Below, piece by piece: positions 1 to 5,197 of a DNA stretch of 5,926 bases. The position numbers were made by a program, and so were the translations under genes. This DNA comes from Microcaldota archaeon (GTDB lineage Archaea; Micrarchaeota; Micrarchaeia; Burarchaeales; JACQQB01): contig JACQQB010000013.1 of assembly GCA_016207225.1 (NCBI GenBank), forward strand, positions 1-5,926. The letters are read 5' to 3'. Position 1 is the first letter of the stretch, and every line of letters begins with the position of its first letter. The notes beneath the pieces were generated by a model that saw nothing but the letters and a program-made list of their open reading frames with translations, was not told the origin of the DNA and ran no database searches.

Positions 1-498
1 CAATTGGCAAAACTAGGAAGTGTAAGCCAGTCATTGATAGCGAAGGTGGAGGCAGGAAAGATAGATCCATCATATTCAAATGCAAAAAATATTTTTGATG
101 TTCTTGAATCTTTGGAGGACAGTGAGCAGCTGAAAGCAAAGGATGTTATGAGTAAGGAGATTATTTTCATAAAAAAAGGCGAGACCATAGCCAAGGCAGC
201 AGAGATAATGGCCAAGAATAAAGTTTCTCAATTACCAATTCTGGATGGAGATAAGATAGTGGGAAGTGTGAGTGAGCAGACAATCTCAGCCAAGATTGCA
301 GGTGGAGGGGACATGAAGAGGATATCCGCCTATAAAGTAGAAGACGTTATGGAGGAAAGTTTTCCATCTGTGGATGAAGAAACACCATTAAGCGTATTGG
401 CAACACTTCTCAGGTATAATGATGCAGTCCTGATTATGAAGAGAGGCAAGCTTGGGGGAATTGTCAGTAAGGCGGATTTGCTTAAGACAGTTCAGTAG
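1..498 (+). CDS. XRE-type HTH regulator with a CBS-domain pair, 5' end outside the window
   Basis: Predicted ligand-responsive DNA-binding regulator of the archaeal HTH-plus-two-CBS type. The frame is open from base 1 (165 residues to the TAG), and the first residues, QLAKLGSVSQSLIAKVEAGK, are the second half of an XRE/Cro helix-turn-helix, so the true start is upstream and roughly 20-40 residues are missing. A TTG at position 4 only looks like a start. Counting from the first window codon, CBS 1 covers about 47-97 (KDVMSKEI ... QLPILDGDKIVGSVSE) and CBS 2 about 110-165 (EDVMEES ... GGIVSKADLL). CBS 2 keeps the Asp of the G-x-x-x-x-x-D nucleotide-ribose motif (D159); the equivalent residue in CBS 1 is T94. 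CBS pairs usually bind adenosyl ligands, but neither ligand nor target genes can be read here. The stop lies 1 nt from the stop of the convergent gene. Domain assignment is secure; function beyond 'regulator' is inference. Confidence 0.88.
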   Translation, partial: QLAKLGSVSQSLIAKVEAGKIDPSYSNAKNIFDVLESLEDSEQLKAKDVMSKEIIFIKKGETIAKAAEIMAKNKVSQLPILDGDKIVGSVSEQTISAKIAGGGDMKRISAYKVEDVMEESFPSVDEETPLSVLATLLRYNDAVLIMKRGKLGGIVSKADLLKTVQ

Positions 499-499
499 A

Positions 500-1639
500 T
501 TAGTTGAACACTCCAGAATCCGTTAAACACTTCTCAAGTGAATGCCTGAAGTTTTCTAGGTCTTGGGCATTAAAGCTTTTTGAGCCTGCAAGCCCTTTTA
601 AAGTGGTTAGTATAGTTATGTCAACCTTCAGTAATGAGTGAACACTCCTGAACCCAAGCCTACCTAAGACGGATGCAAGGCCTGGACAGGCTAAGTCTGA
701 AATGTCAGTACTCGACAGTTTTTGAGCTATTGTGTCTCGTTTTATTTTTCTGGCTAGTTCTTCCCGATATTTATCTAGAGTTCTGTTTAAATTTTGGATA
801 GCATGACCCATTTGCAGTTTGGAGGATTTCCCATCCTTCTTTGTACACCAATCAGCAATGGTAGCTTCAAGTTTTTGAGCGAATAAATGGATGTCATCGA
901 TGGAAACTGCCCCTGATTGAAGTTTTTCTAGGATAAACTCTATGGGCAACTGCTGAAGGCTCGCAACTGTGGTGAATTGGCCTGAAGCAAGTGCCTCTTC
1001 CATTTTAGCTTGACCATGAATTATTGCAGTAAGTGGTGCATCTTTAGTTACTTTGACCTTTTTGAACTTGGCGAGTGCAAACACCAAACTCAGAACAGCC
1101 TCCTCAGCTTCACCTAGATTCAATTTTTTTATTCCTTTGGTTAACCTTGAAATTTCTGTACTGGGAAGTTTTGTTACTCTCTCGGAATTTTTTGGAATTT
1201 TGATTTTTGGCTGAGATGAGTCTACCTTGGAGCTAGTGTGATTAGTTCTGTTTACTGTAAATCTTTGTATTAACTCAAGTAATATGGTGGATAGAGCCTC
1301 TGCATCTGAAATTGGTATTGAAGATCCAATAGAATCTTCCAATGTAGCTGCGTTAAAATCCCTAAGACTGCCTAATGTTAAAAATCCCATTCCATTAAGA
1401 GAGGTAGCCAATGAACCATTGATGCCAACTTGTTCCAATGGAATATCCTTAGTGTTGGGTTTGAATTTGGCAGCGTTGAGTAGTTCTACCAGTTGCCTTA
1501 TCTCCTCGATTACCCTTGTCTTTTGTTCGTGAAAAGTTGGTCCGTCCACTAATGCAACATCATGAAATCTGGAACCATTCCTAGTTTGGGGGGTTGTGCT
1601 TATGCCTCTGGCAGATGTTTGTCTATAGGAAGAATGCAT
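500..1639 (-). CDS. Uncharacterised protein with three RNA polymerase alpha-CTD-like helical repeats
   Basis: I do not recognise this 379-aa protein as a named family. No signal peptide or membrane span is visible, so it is probably cytosolic. Residues 1-40 are Ser/Thr/Gln-rich and look disordered. Three segments resemble the alpha-CTD/helix-hairpin-helix pattern (helix, small-residue turn, 'GF-x-T/S-x-x-SL', acidic or polar stretch, final amphipathic helix): about 50-127 (with LNGMGFLTLGSL), 183-264 (with LASGQFTTVASL) and 309-373 (with LGRLGFRSVHSLLKVD). The first two also share a preceding TKD-x-PL, which indicates internal duplication. A Lys/Ser-rich linker (128-165) and a probably helical, basic segment (265-308) separate them. 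Alpha-CTD-like domains bind DNA or protein, but the Arg and Asn that contact DNA in bacterial alpha are not evident in repeat 3. The ATG at 1639 is chosen because a TATA-like element ends 22 bp upstream; a GTGAT lies 3 nt before it. The coding call is strong (long open frame, codon-typical); the fold is inferred from pattern. Confidence 0.8.
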   Translation of the reverse strand: MHSSYRQTSARGISTTPQTRNGSRFHDVALVDGPTFHEQKTRVIEEIRQLVELLNAAKFKPNTKDIPLEQVGINGSLATSLNGMGFLTLGSLRDFNAATLEDSIGSSIPISDAEALSTILLELIQRFTVNRTNHTSSKVDSSQPKIKIPKNSERVTKLPSTEISRLTKGIKKLNLGEAEEAVLSLVFALAKFKKVKVTKDAPLTAIIHGQAKMEEALASGQFTTVASLQQLPIEFILEKLQSGAVSIDDIHLFAQKLEATIADWCTKKDGKSSKLQMGHAIQNLNRTLDKYREELARKIKRDTIAQKLSSTDISDLACPGLASVLGRLGFRSVHSLLKVDITILTTLKGLAGSKSFNAQDLENFRHSLEKCLTDSGVFN

Positions 1640-1660
1640 TGGATCACTATGGAAGCTATT

Positions 1661-1670
1661 AAATTAAAAG
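1661..1670 (-). promoter_or_regulatory. Probable TATA-like promoter of the repeat-protein gene
   Basis: Read on the minus strand this is CTTTTAATTT, centred about 26 bp upstream of the ATG at 1639, so transcription would start at or next to the start codon and give a leaderless or nearly leaderless mRNA. A T-run just upstream on the same strand (1674-1679) could end the pantoate kinase transcript. Together these suggest that the repeat protein has its own transcription start despite being only 56 nt from the previous gene. The element is not a consensus TATA box, hence modest confidence. Confidence 0.4.
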
Positions 1671-1695
1671 TTTAAAAAACATTTGGACTGAAGAA

Positions 1696-2496
1696 TTAAA
1701 TTATGTATGCACCTTTGTTACCAATCTTGCTGACTAGGAAGTTTCTGCTTGTTTTGAAATTATTTAACGAGAATATTGTCCTGCCGAGCATGGCCATACT
1801 GCAATTTTTATTTTCAAGGATTATTTCATGTATAGCTTTGCTTGTCAAGCCTGTTTCCAAAGCAAAATGTCTTGATAGTGATATGAAACCTTCCAAAGAC
1901 TTGGCTCTTTGAAACTCATTTATGCAAAAATCTCCAAAACGATTCAGCTTGTTTTTCCAGTTTGTATTGGTAATTATAGTTTTTGTGTTTATAGGGCTGA
2001 AGAAAGAGCATGCTACTGTGCCAGACGTATAGATTTTTTCCACATATTTAAAGCTGCCAGGTTTCTTTCGGATTACTAAGCCACCCGTGGACTCTGCTAT
2101 AACCCCCCCAAGGCCTGTCTTGCATTCAATCTCTGCCAAATGAGCTATTTTTTTAGCCTCTTTTACACTTACTATTCCCAGGCAGTCTGAAAGTGCAAGG
2201 GAGAGTGAAAGAGCGCCCGCTGCACTCATGCCCAAACCATAGCCTATGGGGATTCTTGTTTTATGGTTTACATTAACAGTGAATTTTCCAGCTAGTTCTT
2301 TGTACTTGTTTATGACATTTTTAGAAACAGGGGCATTGGATTTTTTTCCGTTGATATGGATTGAATCTTTGCTGGACTTTGAATTAATTGCAGTTGTCAT
2401 TCCATCTTCAAGAGTTATCCCTGCGCCAGTTGAACCAGACTTGTGGATTTTAAAAAAGCCAGTTATATGTGCAGGTGAAAACGCAGCTGATTTCAT
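1696..2496 (-). CDS. Pantoate kinase, archaeal GHMP family, with an altered catalytic-region motif
   Basis: Pantoate kinase phosphorylates pantoate with ATP to 4-phosphopantoate, the archaeal alternative to the bacterial pantothenate route to CoA. The 266-aa protein has the family landmarks in order: an N-terminal SPAHITGFF (7-15), a Gly/Ser turn GSTGAG (21-26), the GHMP ATP-binding motif PIGYGLGMSAAG (83-94), AHLAEIE (118-124), TGLGGV (127-132), GGLVIRKKPG (138-147), and a C-terminal MLGRTIFSL resembling the family's MLGN-x-xF, ending in KGAYII. It is somewhat shorter than my recollection of typical members (about 280-300). The family normally reads TGLGD here; this protein has Gly at 131, so activity may be changed. 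The ATG at 2496 lies 6 nt after the stop of the FAH-family gene, with a weak AAGGA just upstream, so it is read from the FAH promoter. Family assignment is strong; activity is uncertain. Confidence 0.88.
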   Translation of the reverse strand: MKSAAFSPAHITGFFKIHKSGSTGAGITLEDGMTTAINSKSSKDSIHINGKKSNAPVSKNVINKYKELAGKFTVNVNHKTRIPIGYGLGMSAAGALSLSLALSDCLGIVSVKEAKKIAHLAEIECKTGLGGVIAESTGGLVIRKKPGSFKYVEKIYTSGTVACSFFSPINTKTIITNTNWKNKLNRFGDFCINEFQRAKSLEGFISLSRHFALETGLTSKAIHEIILENKNCSMAMLGRTIFSLNNFKTSRNFLVSKIGNKGAYII

Positions 2497-2502
2497 ATTC
2501 CT

Positions 2503-3288
2503 TCATTTTACTCTGTTTCTTAATAAGCCTATTTTCTCAATCTCGACTTCAACTAGGTCGTTCTTGCTCAGTTTGCTTATTCCTGCCGGTGTTCCTGTAG
2601 AAATGATATCTCCAGGCTCCAGAGTCATTATGGAGGAGAGGTACGAAACCACAAAGTAGGGTGGAAAGATTAACCTGGAACTATTGGAGTTCTGTACAAT
2701 TTTTTTATTCACGTAGCACTTTATGTTTAAACTGCTTGGATCTACCTTGGTTTCTATCCAAGGGCCACATGGACCAAACGTATCGTATCCTTTAGCCCTT
2801 GTCCATTGTGTGTTTGGAAGTTGTAGGTTTCTTGCAGTGACATCATTAAAGCATGTATAGCCAAGAATGTACTTTGCAGCTTCGCTTTCGCTTATGTTTC
2901 TGGTTCTTTTACCGATTACGATTGCCAGTTCTGCTTCATGGTCTACTCTTTCTACATCAGGATCATCAGGGAGTATGATTTCAGCCTCATGTGCGATTAG
3001 AGCGGATGGTGGCTTAAGGAAAAACAGGGGTTTTTTAGGTATGCTGGGATCAGTTGTTGCAATTCTCTCTTTTATGTGCTCAACATAGTTATGGCCTATG
3101 CAGATGATCTTCTGTGGTTCTGGGATAGGTGGTAAAAAACTTAGTGAGTCCAATTCAACTTCTTCCTCTATCTCACCAGTTGAGATTAGCGAGTCTTTAA
3201 CGTTTTTTCTATTCAGTAAAATAGCTTTGTCCTTTTCTATAATCGCGGCTCTAGTCTTTGAATCAACTTGAACGGTAGCTATCCTCAA
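2503..3288 (-). CDS. Fumarylacetoacetate hydrolase (FAH) family enzyme
   Basis: Divalent-metal enzyme of the FAH superfamily, whose members hydrolyse, decarboxylate or isomerise 2-oxo/enol acids such as acylpyruvates. The substrate cannot be predicted. With the start used here it has 261 aa: a short N-terminal beta domain (RIATVQ ... KAILL, 2-25), then the catalytic domain from about 53. Visible motifs are IGHNYVEH (64-71, with the usual His), LFFLKPPSALI (88-98), metal ligands E118 and E120 in DHEAELAIVIG and D149 in FNDVTARNLQ, the active-site Lys in AKGYDTFGPCGPW (K166), and the closing GTPAGI (232-237). The frame is open up to a TTG at 3354, but the TTG at 3288 is preferred: it has GGTGAT four bases upstream, it gives the family-typical N-terminus MRIATVQ, and a TATA box lies between the two TTGs. 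It is the first gene of the unit with pantoate kinase. Catalytic residues look complete. Confidence 0.9.
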   Translation of the reverse strand: MRIATVQVDSKTRAAIIEKDKAILLNRKNVKDSLISTGEIEEEVELDSLSFLPPIPEPQKIICIGHNYVEHIKERIATTDPSIPKKPLFFLKPPSALIAHEAEIILPDDPDVERVDHEAELAIVIGKRTRNISESEAAKYILGYTCFNDVTARNLQLPNTQWTRAKGYDTFGPCGPWIETKVDPSSLNIKCYVNKKIVQNSNSSRLIFPPYFVVSYLSSIMTLEPGDIISTGTPAGISKLSKNDLVEVEIEKIGLLRNRVK

Positions 3289-3292
3289 AAAT

Positions 3293-3298
3293 ATCACC
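3293..3298 (-). promoter_or_regulatory. Ribosome binding site fixing the TTG start of the FAH-family gene
   Basis: Minus-strand GGTGAT, complementary to the 3' end of archaeal 16S rRNA, stands four bases before the TTG at 3288. No comparable site precedes the upstream TTG at 3354. This is the main evidence for shortening the open frame by 22 codons. Confidence 0.75.
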
Positions 3299-3330
3299 GA
3301 TAATTGACGTATAGTTAGATATGTGACGAA

Positions 3331-3340
3331 TGATTTATAT
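3331..3340 (-). promoter_or_regulatory. TATA box for the FAH / pantoate kinase transcript
   Basis: Minus-strand ATATAAATCA fits an archaeal box A. Transcription would begin about 25 bp downstream, near 3310, giving a leader of about 20 nt that contains the GGTGAT site. The purine-rich BRE element next to it is weak. Confidence 0.6.
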
Positions 3341-3407
3341 CTGTTAGCTGTCAAATAGCAAAAAATTGAAGAATAGTGCGCATTAAAGAGGAAACCCTAA
3401 AGAAACG

Positions 3408-3417
3408 TTTATATATT
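3408..3417 (+). promoter_or_regulatory. TATA box and BRE for the surface-protein operon
   Basis: TTTATATATT is a near-ideal archaeal TATA box, preceded by an A/G-rich BRE-like AAAGAAACG at 3399-3407. The expected start of transcription, about 25 bp past the centre, falls around 3437-3443, at or just before the ATG at 3443. No Shine-Dalgarno sequence lies before that ATG, so the mRNA is probably leaderless. Confidence 0.7.
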
Positions 3418-3442
3418 AGTGAATATAAATAAATACTCTTAT

Positions 3443-4735
3443 ATGGAACTGAATTTTTTACGTGTTTTTAACAATGCTTTTGTCTTAGGTGTTATGTTAT
3501 TTGCTAGTTTTGCTGTCGCAAATCCATTCAGTGAACTGTATACAACAGCCTATAATGATGGGAACTTGTTTGTAGAAAAAAATGTTTTGATCGTTTGTAG
3601 CAATCAGTTGAGCATAATCACACTGACTATTACTGCGGTTTGCAACACGAGCGTCAACATAGCGCTTAGCAACATTGGCATAGAGCCTCTTTTGGATTTG
3701 AATACATCTGAAAAGGTTGGAAAGATAAACAAAACAATAAGTTTGCCGCAGGCTATTCTGAATGAATCTGCTCTTGTGTCGAATTCAATCGGTACGATTG
3801 CTACAGGTAAGATAATATTTTCTGAATCACCCGTTAAGGAGGATTCAAGGTATGTTTGGAATATTGGCATATTAAGCCCGGGAGAGAGACGGGTGATAAA
3901 CTATTCAGTCGATGCATACTTGGATGTTGAAAAAACAGAGGATAAGCCAGAGTTAGGCTACACATTGCCAGGCGTTAAGTTCCTATTGAGCGATGGCAAG
4001 GTTGGAGAAGTAGTTAGTGTCAAGGTACTTTCAACACAGGGTGGAGTTCCATTGCCAAACACCACCATTGAAGTGATTACACCCTCAAACGACAAGGTAA
4101 TGTACAGGACAGACAGGTTTGGAACAGTGGAGTTTACAGCTAAAGAGGCAGGGTTATACAAGTATGCAGTTTCTAACAGAAGTCTTGAGGGAACTAGGTC
4201 AAATTTCATTGCAGAGATTAATGAGGGGATAATCGATAAGCCACCTGTTGCTGCAGCGTTGCAGGATTCCTCGTTTGAGAATATGGTTAGGAAATACTTA
4301 CCAGGAATAACAGCCGCAGTAGTTATACTTATTCTGATAGTAATCGGAGCAAGCTACTTCTTCTTAAGGCCAGGGAAAGAGGAGGTTGTACAGCCTCCAA
4401 AAGGCCTGGTACAGGAGGCAGCCAAGGAGTTTGAGGAGAAGAGACAAAGGACTGGTGAAAAGCCAAAGGTTACGATAGCCAAGAGAAGGGTTGACGAAGA
4501 GGCTGAGGAAGAGCCTGAAGAGGAAGCAGAGACTAGAGAGCTTGAAACTGAGGAAGCAGGGACTGAAGGTTTGAACGAGAAGGACTATGAGGACCAGTTG
4601 AGAAAACTGATTGAAGAGGCTCAAAAGTTCAGAAAACAGAAGAAAGAAGAGGATGAAGAGAGTGAAGAGGAAGAGCCAAGAAAGCAGAGAAGCCAGCCAT
4701 CAAGAAAGCCAGCTTCAAAGAAAAAGAAGAGATAG
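3443..4735 (+). CDS. Single-span surface protein: signal peptide, beta-rich ectodomain, charged cytoplasmic tail
   Basis: No named family is recognised. Counting from the ATG at 3443 (430 aa), a signal peptide with hydrophobic core at about 12-26 ends in AVA-NP, a plausible signal peptidase site after residue 26. The ectodomain runs to about 285. Its first part (about 30-160) ends in YVWNIGILSPGERRVINYSV, a strand pattern typical of CARDB/DUF11-like surface domains, and has two cysteines (52, 67) that could pair. Its second part (about 175-247) is Ig-like (KVGEVVSVKVL ... GTVEFTAKEAGLYKYAVSN). Seven N-x-S/T sequons (N68, 87, 96, 107, 153, 206, 245) all lie in the ectodomain. One membrane span (about 287-309) precedes a tail of about 120 residues rich in Glu, Lys and Arg ending in KKKKR. 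A GTG at 3419 in frame is rejected because the TATA box is only two bases from it. Likely a glycosylated, C-terminally anchored envelope protein; partner or ligand unknown. Confidence 0.85.
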   Translation: MELNFLRVFNNAFVLGVMLFASFAVANPFSELYTTAYNDGNLFVEKNVLIVCSNQLSIITLTITAVCNTSVNIALSNIGIEPLLDLNTSEKVGKINKTISLPQAILNESALVSNSIGTIATGKIIFSESPVKEDSRYVWNIGILSPGERRVINYSVDAYLDVEKTEDKPELGYTLPGVKFLLSDGKVGEVVSVKVLSTQGGVPLPNTTIEVITPSNDKVMYRTDRFGTVEFTAKEAGLYKYAVSNRSLEGTRSNFIAEINEGIIDKPPVAAALQDSSFENMVRKYLPGITAAVVILILIVIGASYFFLRPGKEEVVQPPKGLVQEAAKEFEEKRQRTGEKPKVTIAKRRVDEEAEEEPEEEAETRELETEEAGTEGLNEKDYEDQLRKLIEEAQKFRKQKKEEDEESEEEEPRKQRSQPSRKPASKKKKR

Positions 4736-4737
4736 AT

Positions 4738-4742
4738 GTGAT
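4738..4742 (+). promoter_or_regulatory. Ribosome binding site of the 149-aa gene
   Basis: GTGAT begins 3 nt after the surface-protein stop codon and stands 5 nt before the ATG at 4748. It supports that start and translation as the second gene of an operon; no separate TATA box is evident in the 12-nt gap. Confidence 0.6.
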
Positions 4743-4747
4743 TTTTC

Positions 4748-5197
4748 ATGAGTTTACAGAGAGCTATACCAAATAGGCCGTCCCAAAGTTCCAGGATATT
4801 GGAGGTTGTTGAAACTGAGAGTGGGTTAACAATTAAGGGAAAGATGATAACCATACCATTTCAAACCCTAAGAGATGAAGGAATAGCAGATAAGAAAAGA
4901 GATAATGTAAACCAGAGGGTTATAGTCGTAGAGGATGCTTCAGGAAATCTTTTTCTTTATATAAAATTAGACTGGAATAGATTAGAGCTAGCTAGAAAAT
5001 TAGGTAGTAAAGTCGACTCTACGGAGTTTGGAAATGTTTATGCTTATGCCGTAGAGACAGATGGCGATGTTGGAAAGCTGAGAAGAATGGCTTTAGCAGA
5101 TTTTGATTATGCGTTAAGTTTGTTACCCGGTGCAGTGGTCATAAATCATAGATGTGCTGGAAAACCATCGGAATTTTTGTTTAGGCAATTAGCCTAA
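4748..5197 (+). CDS. Hypothetical 149-aa soluble protein, partner gene of the surface protein
   Basis: I do not recognise this protein. It has no signal peptide or membrane span and is probably cytosolic, the same side as the surface protein's charged tail. After a polar N-terminus (1-15) it looks alpha/beta: strands around 16-38 (RILEVVE, GLTIKGKMITIPF), a charged stretch with KKRDN (49-53), strands at 57-74 (RVIVVEDASGNLFLYIKL), a helix with LELARKLGS (79-87), strand VYAYAVET, and a helical segment LRRMALADFDYALSLLPG before VVINHRC (130-136). His134 and Cys136 are close together but no metal or catalytic motif is convincing. The 12-nt gap, the GTGAT site and the lack of a promoter make co-expression with the surface protein likely. 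Its last 9 bp overlap the end of the convergent ABC ATPase gene. The good start signal, ordinary composition and unbroken frame favour a real gene. Confidence 0.75.
   Translation: MSLQRAIPNRPSQSSRILEVVETESGLTIKGKMITIPFQTLRDEGIADKKRDNVNQRVIVVEDASGNLFLYIKLDWNRLELARKLGSKVDSTEFGNVYAYAVETDGDVGKLRRMALADFDYALSLLPGAVVINHRCAGKPSEFLFRQLA

Noticed and set aside
1284..1532. Plus-strand open frame of 82 codons inside the repeat-protein gene
   Set aside because: Antisense shadow of a long, better supported gene, with no promoter or ribosome binding site.
2103..2109. Run of seven C (G on the minus strand) as a possible frameshift in pantoate kinase
   Set aside because: Family motifs continue in the same frame on both sides of the run, so no indel is needed.
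2504..2506. ATG overlapping the FAH-family stop codon as the pantoate kinase start
   Set aside because: It is in a different frame from the pantoate kinase motifs; the ATG at 2496 is in frame.
2246..2659. Plus-strand open frame of 137 codons across the FAH / pantoate kinase junction
   Set aside because: It is antisense to two well-supported genes, has no start signals, and its hydrophobic composition is what reverse reading of those genes gives.
3289..3354. N-terminal extension of the FAH-family protein from a TTG at 3354
   Set aside because: The extension contains the TATA box and the GGTGAT site for the shorter form, has no family similarity, and lacks its own ribosome binding site.
3419..3442. 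GTG start for the surface protein at 3419
   Set aside because: It lies two bases past the TATA box, so it would be upstream of the transcription start; the ATG at 3443 fits a leaderless transcript.
4364..4854. Two minus-strand open frames, rich in Leu, Phe and Ser, opposite the charged tail
   Set aside because: Reverse reading of Glu/Lys/Arg-rich purine codons automatically yields Leu/Phe/Ser codons; no ribosome binding site or promoter supports them.
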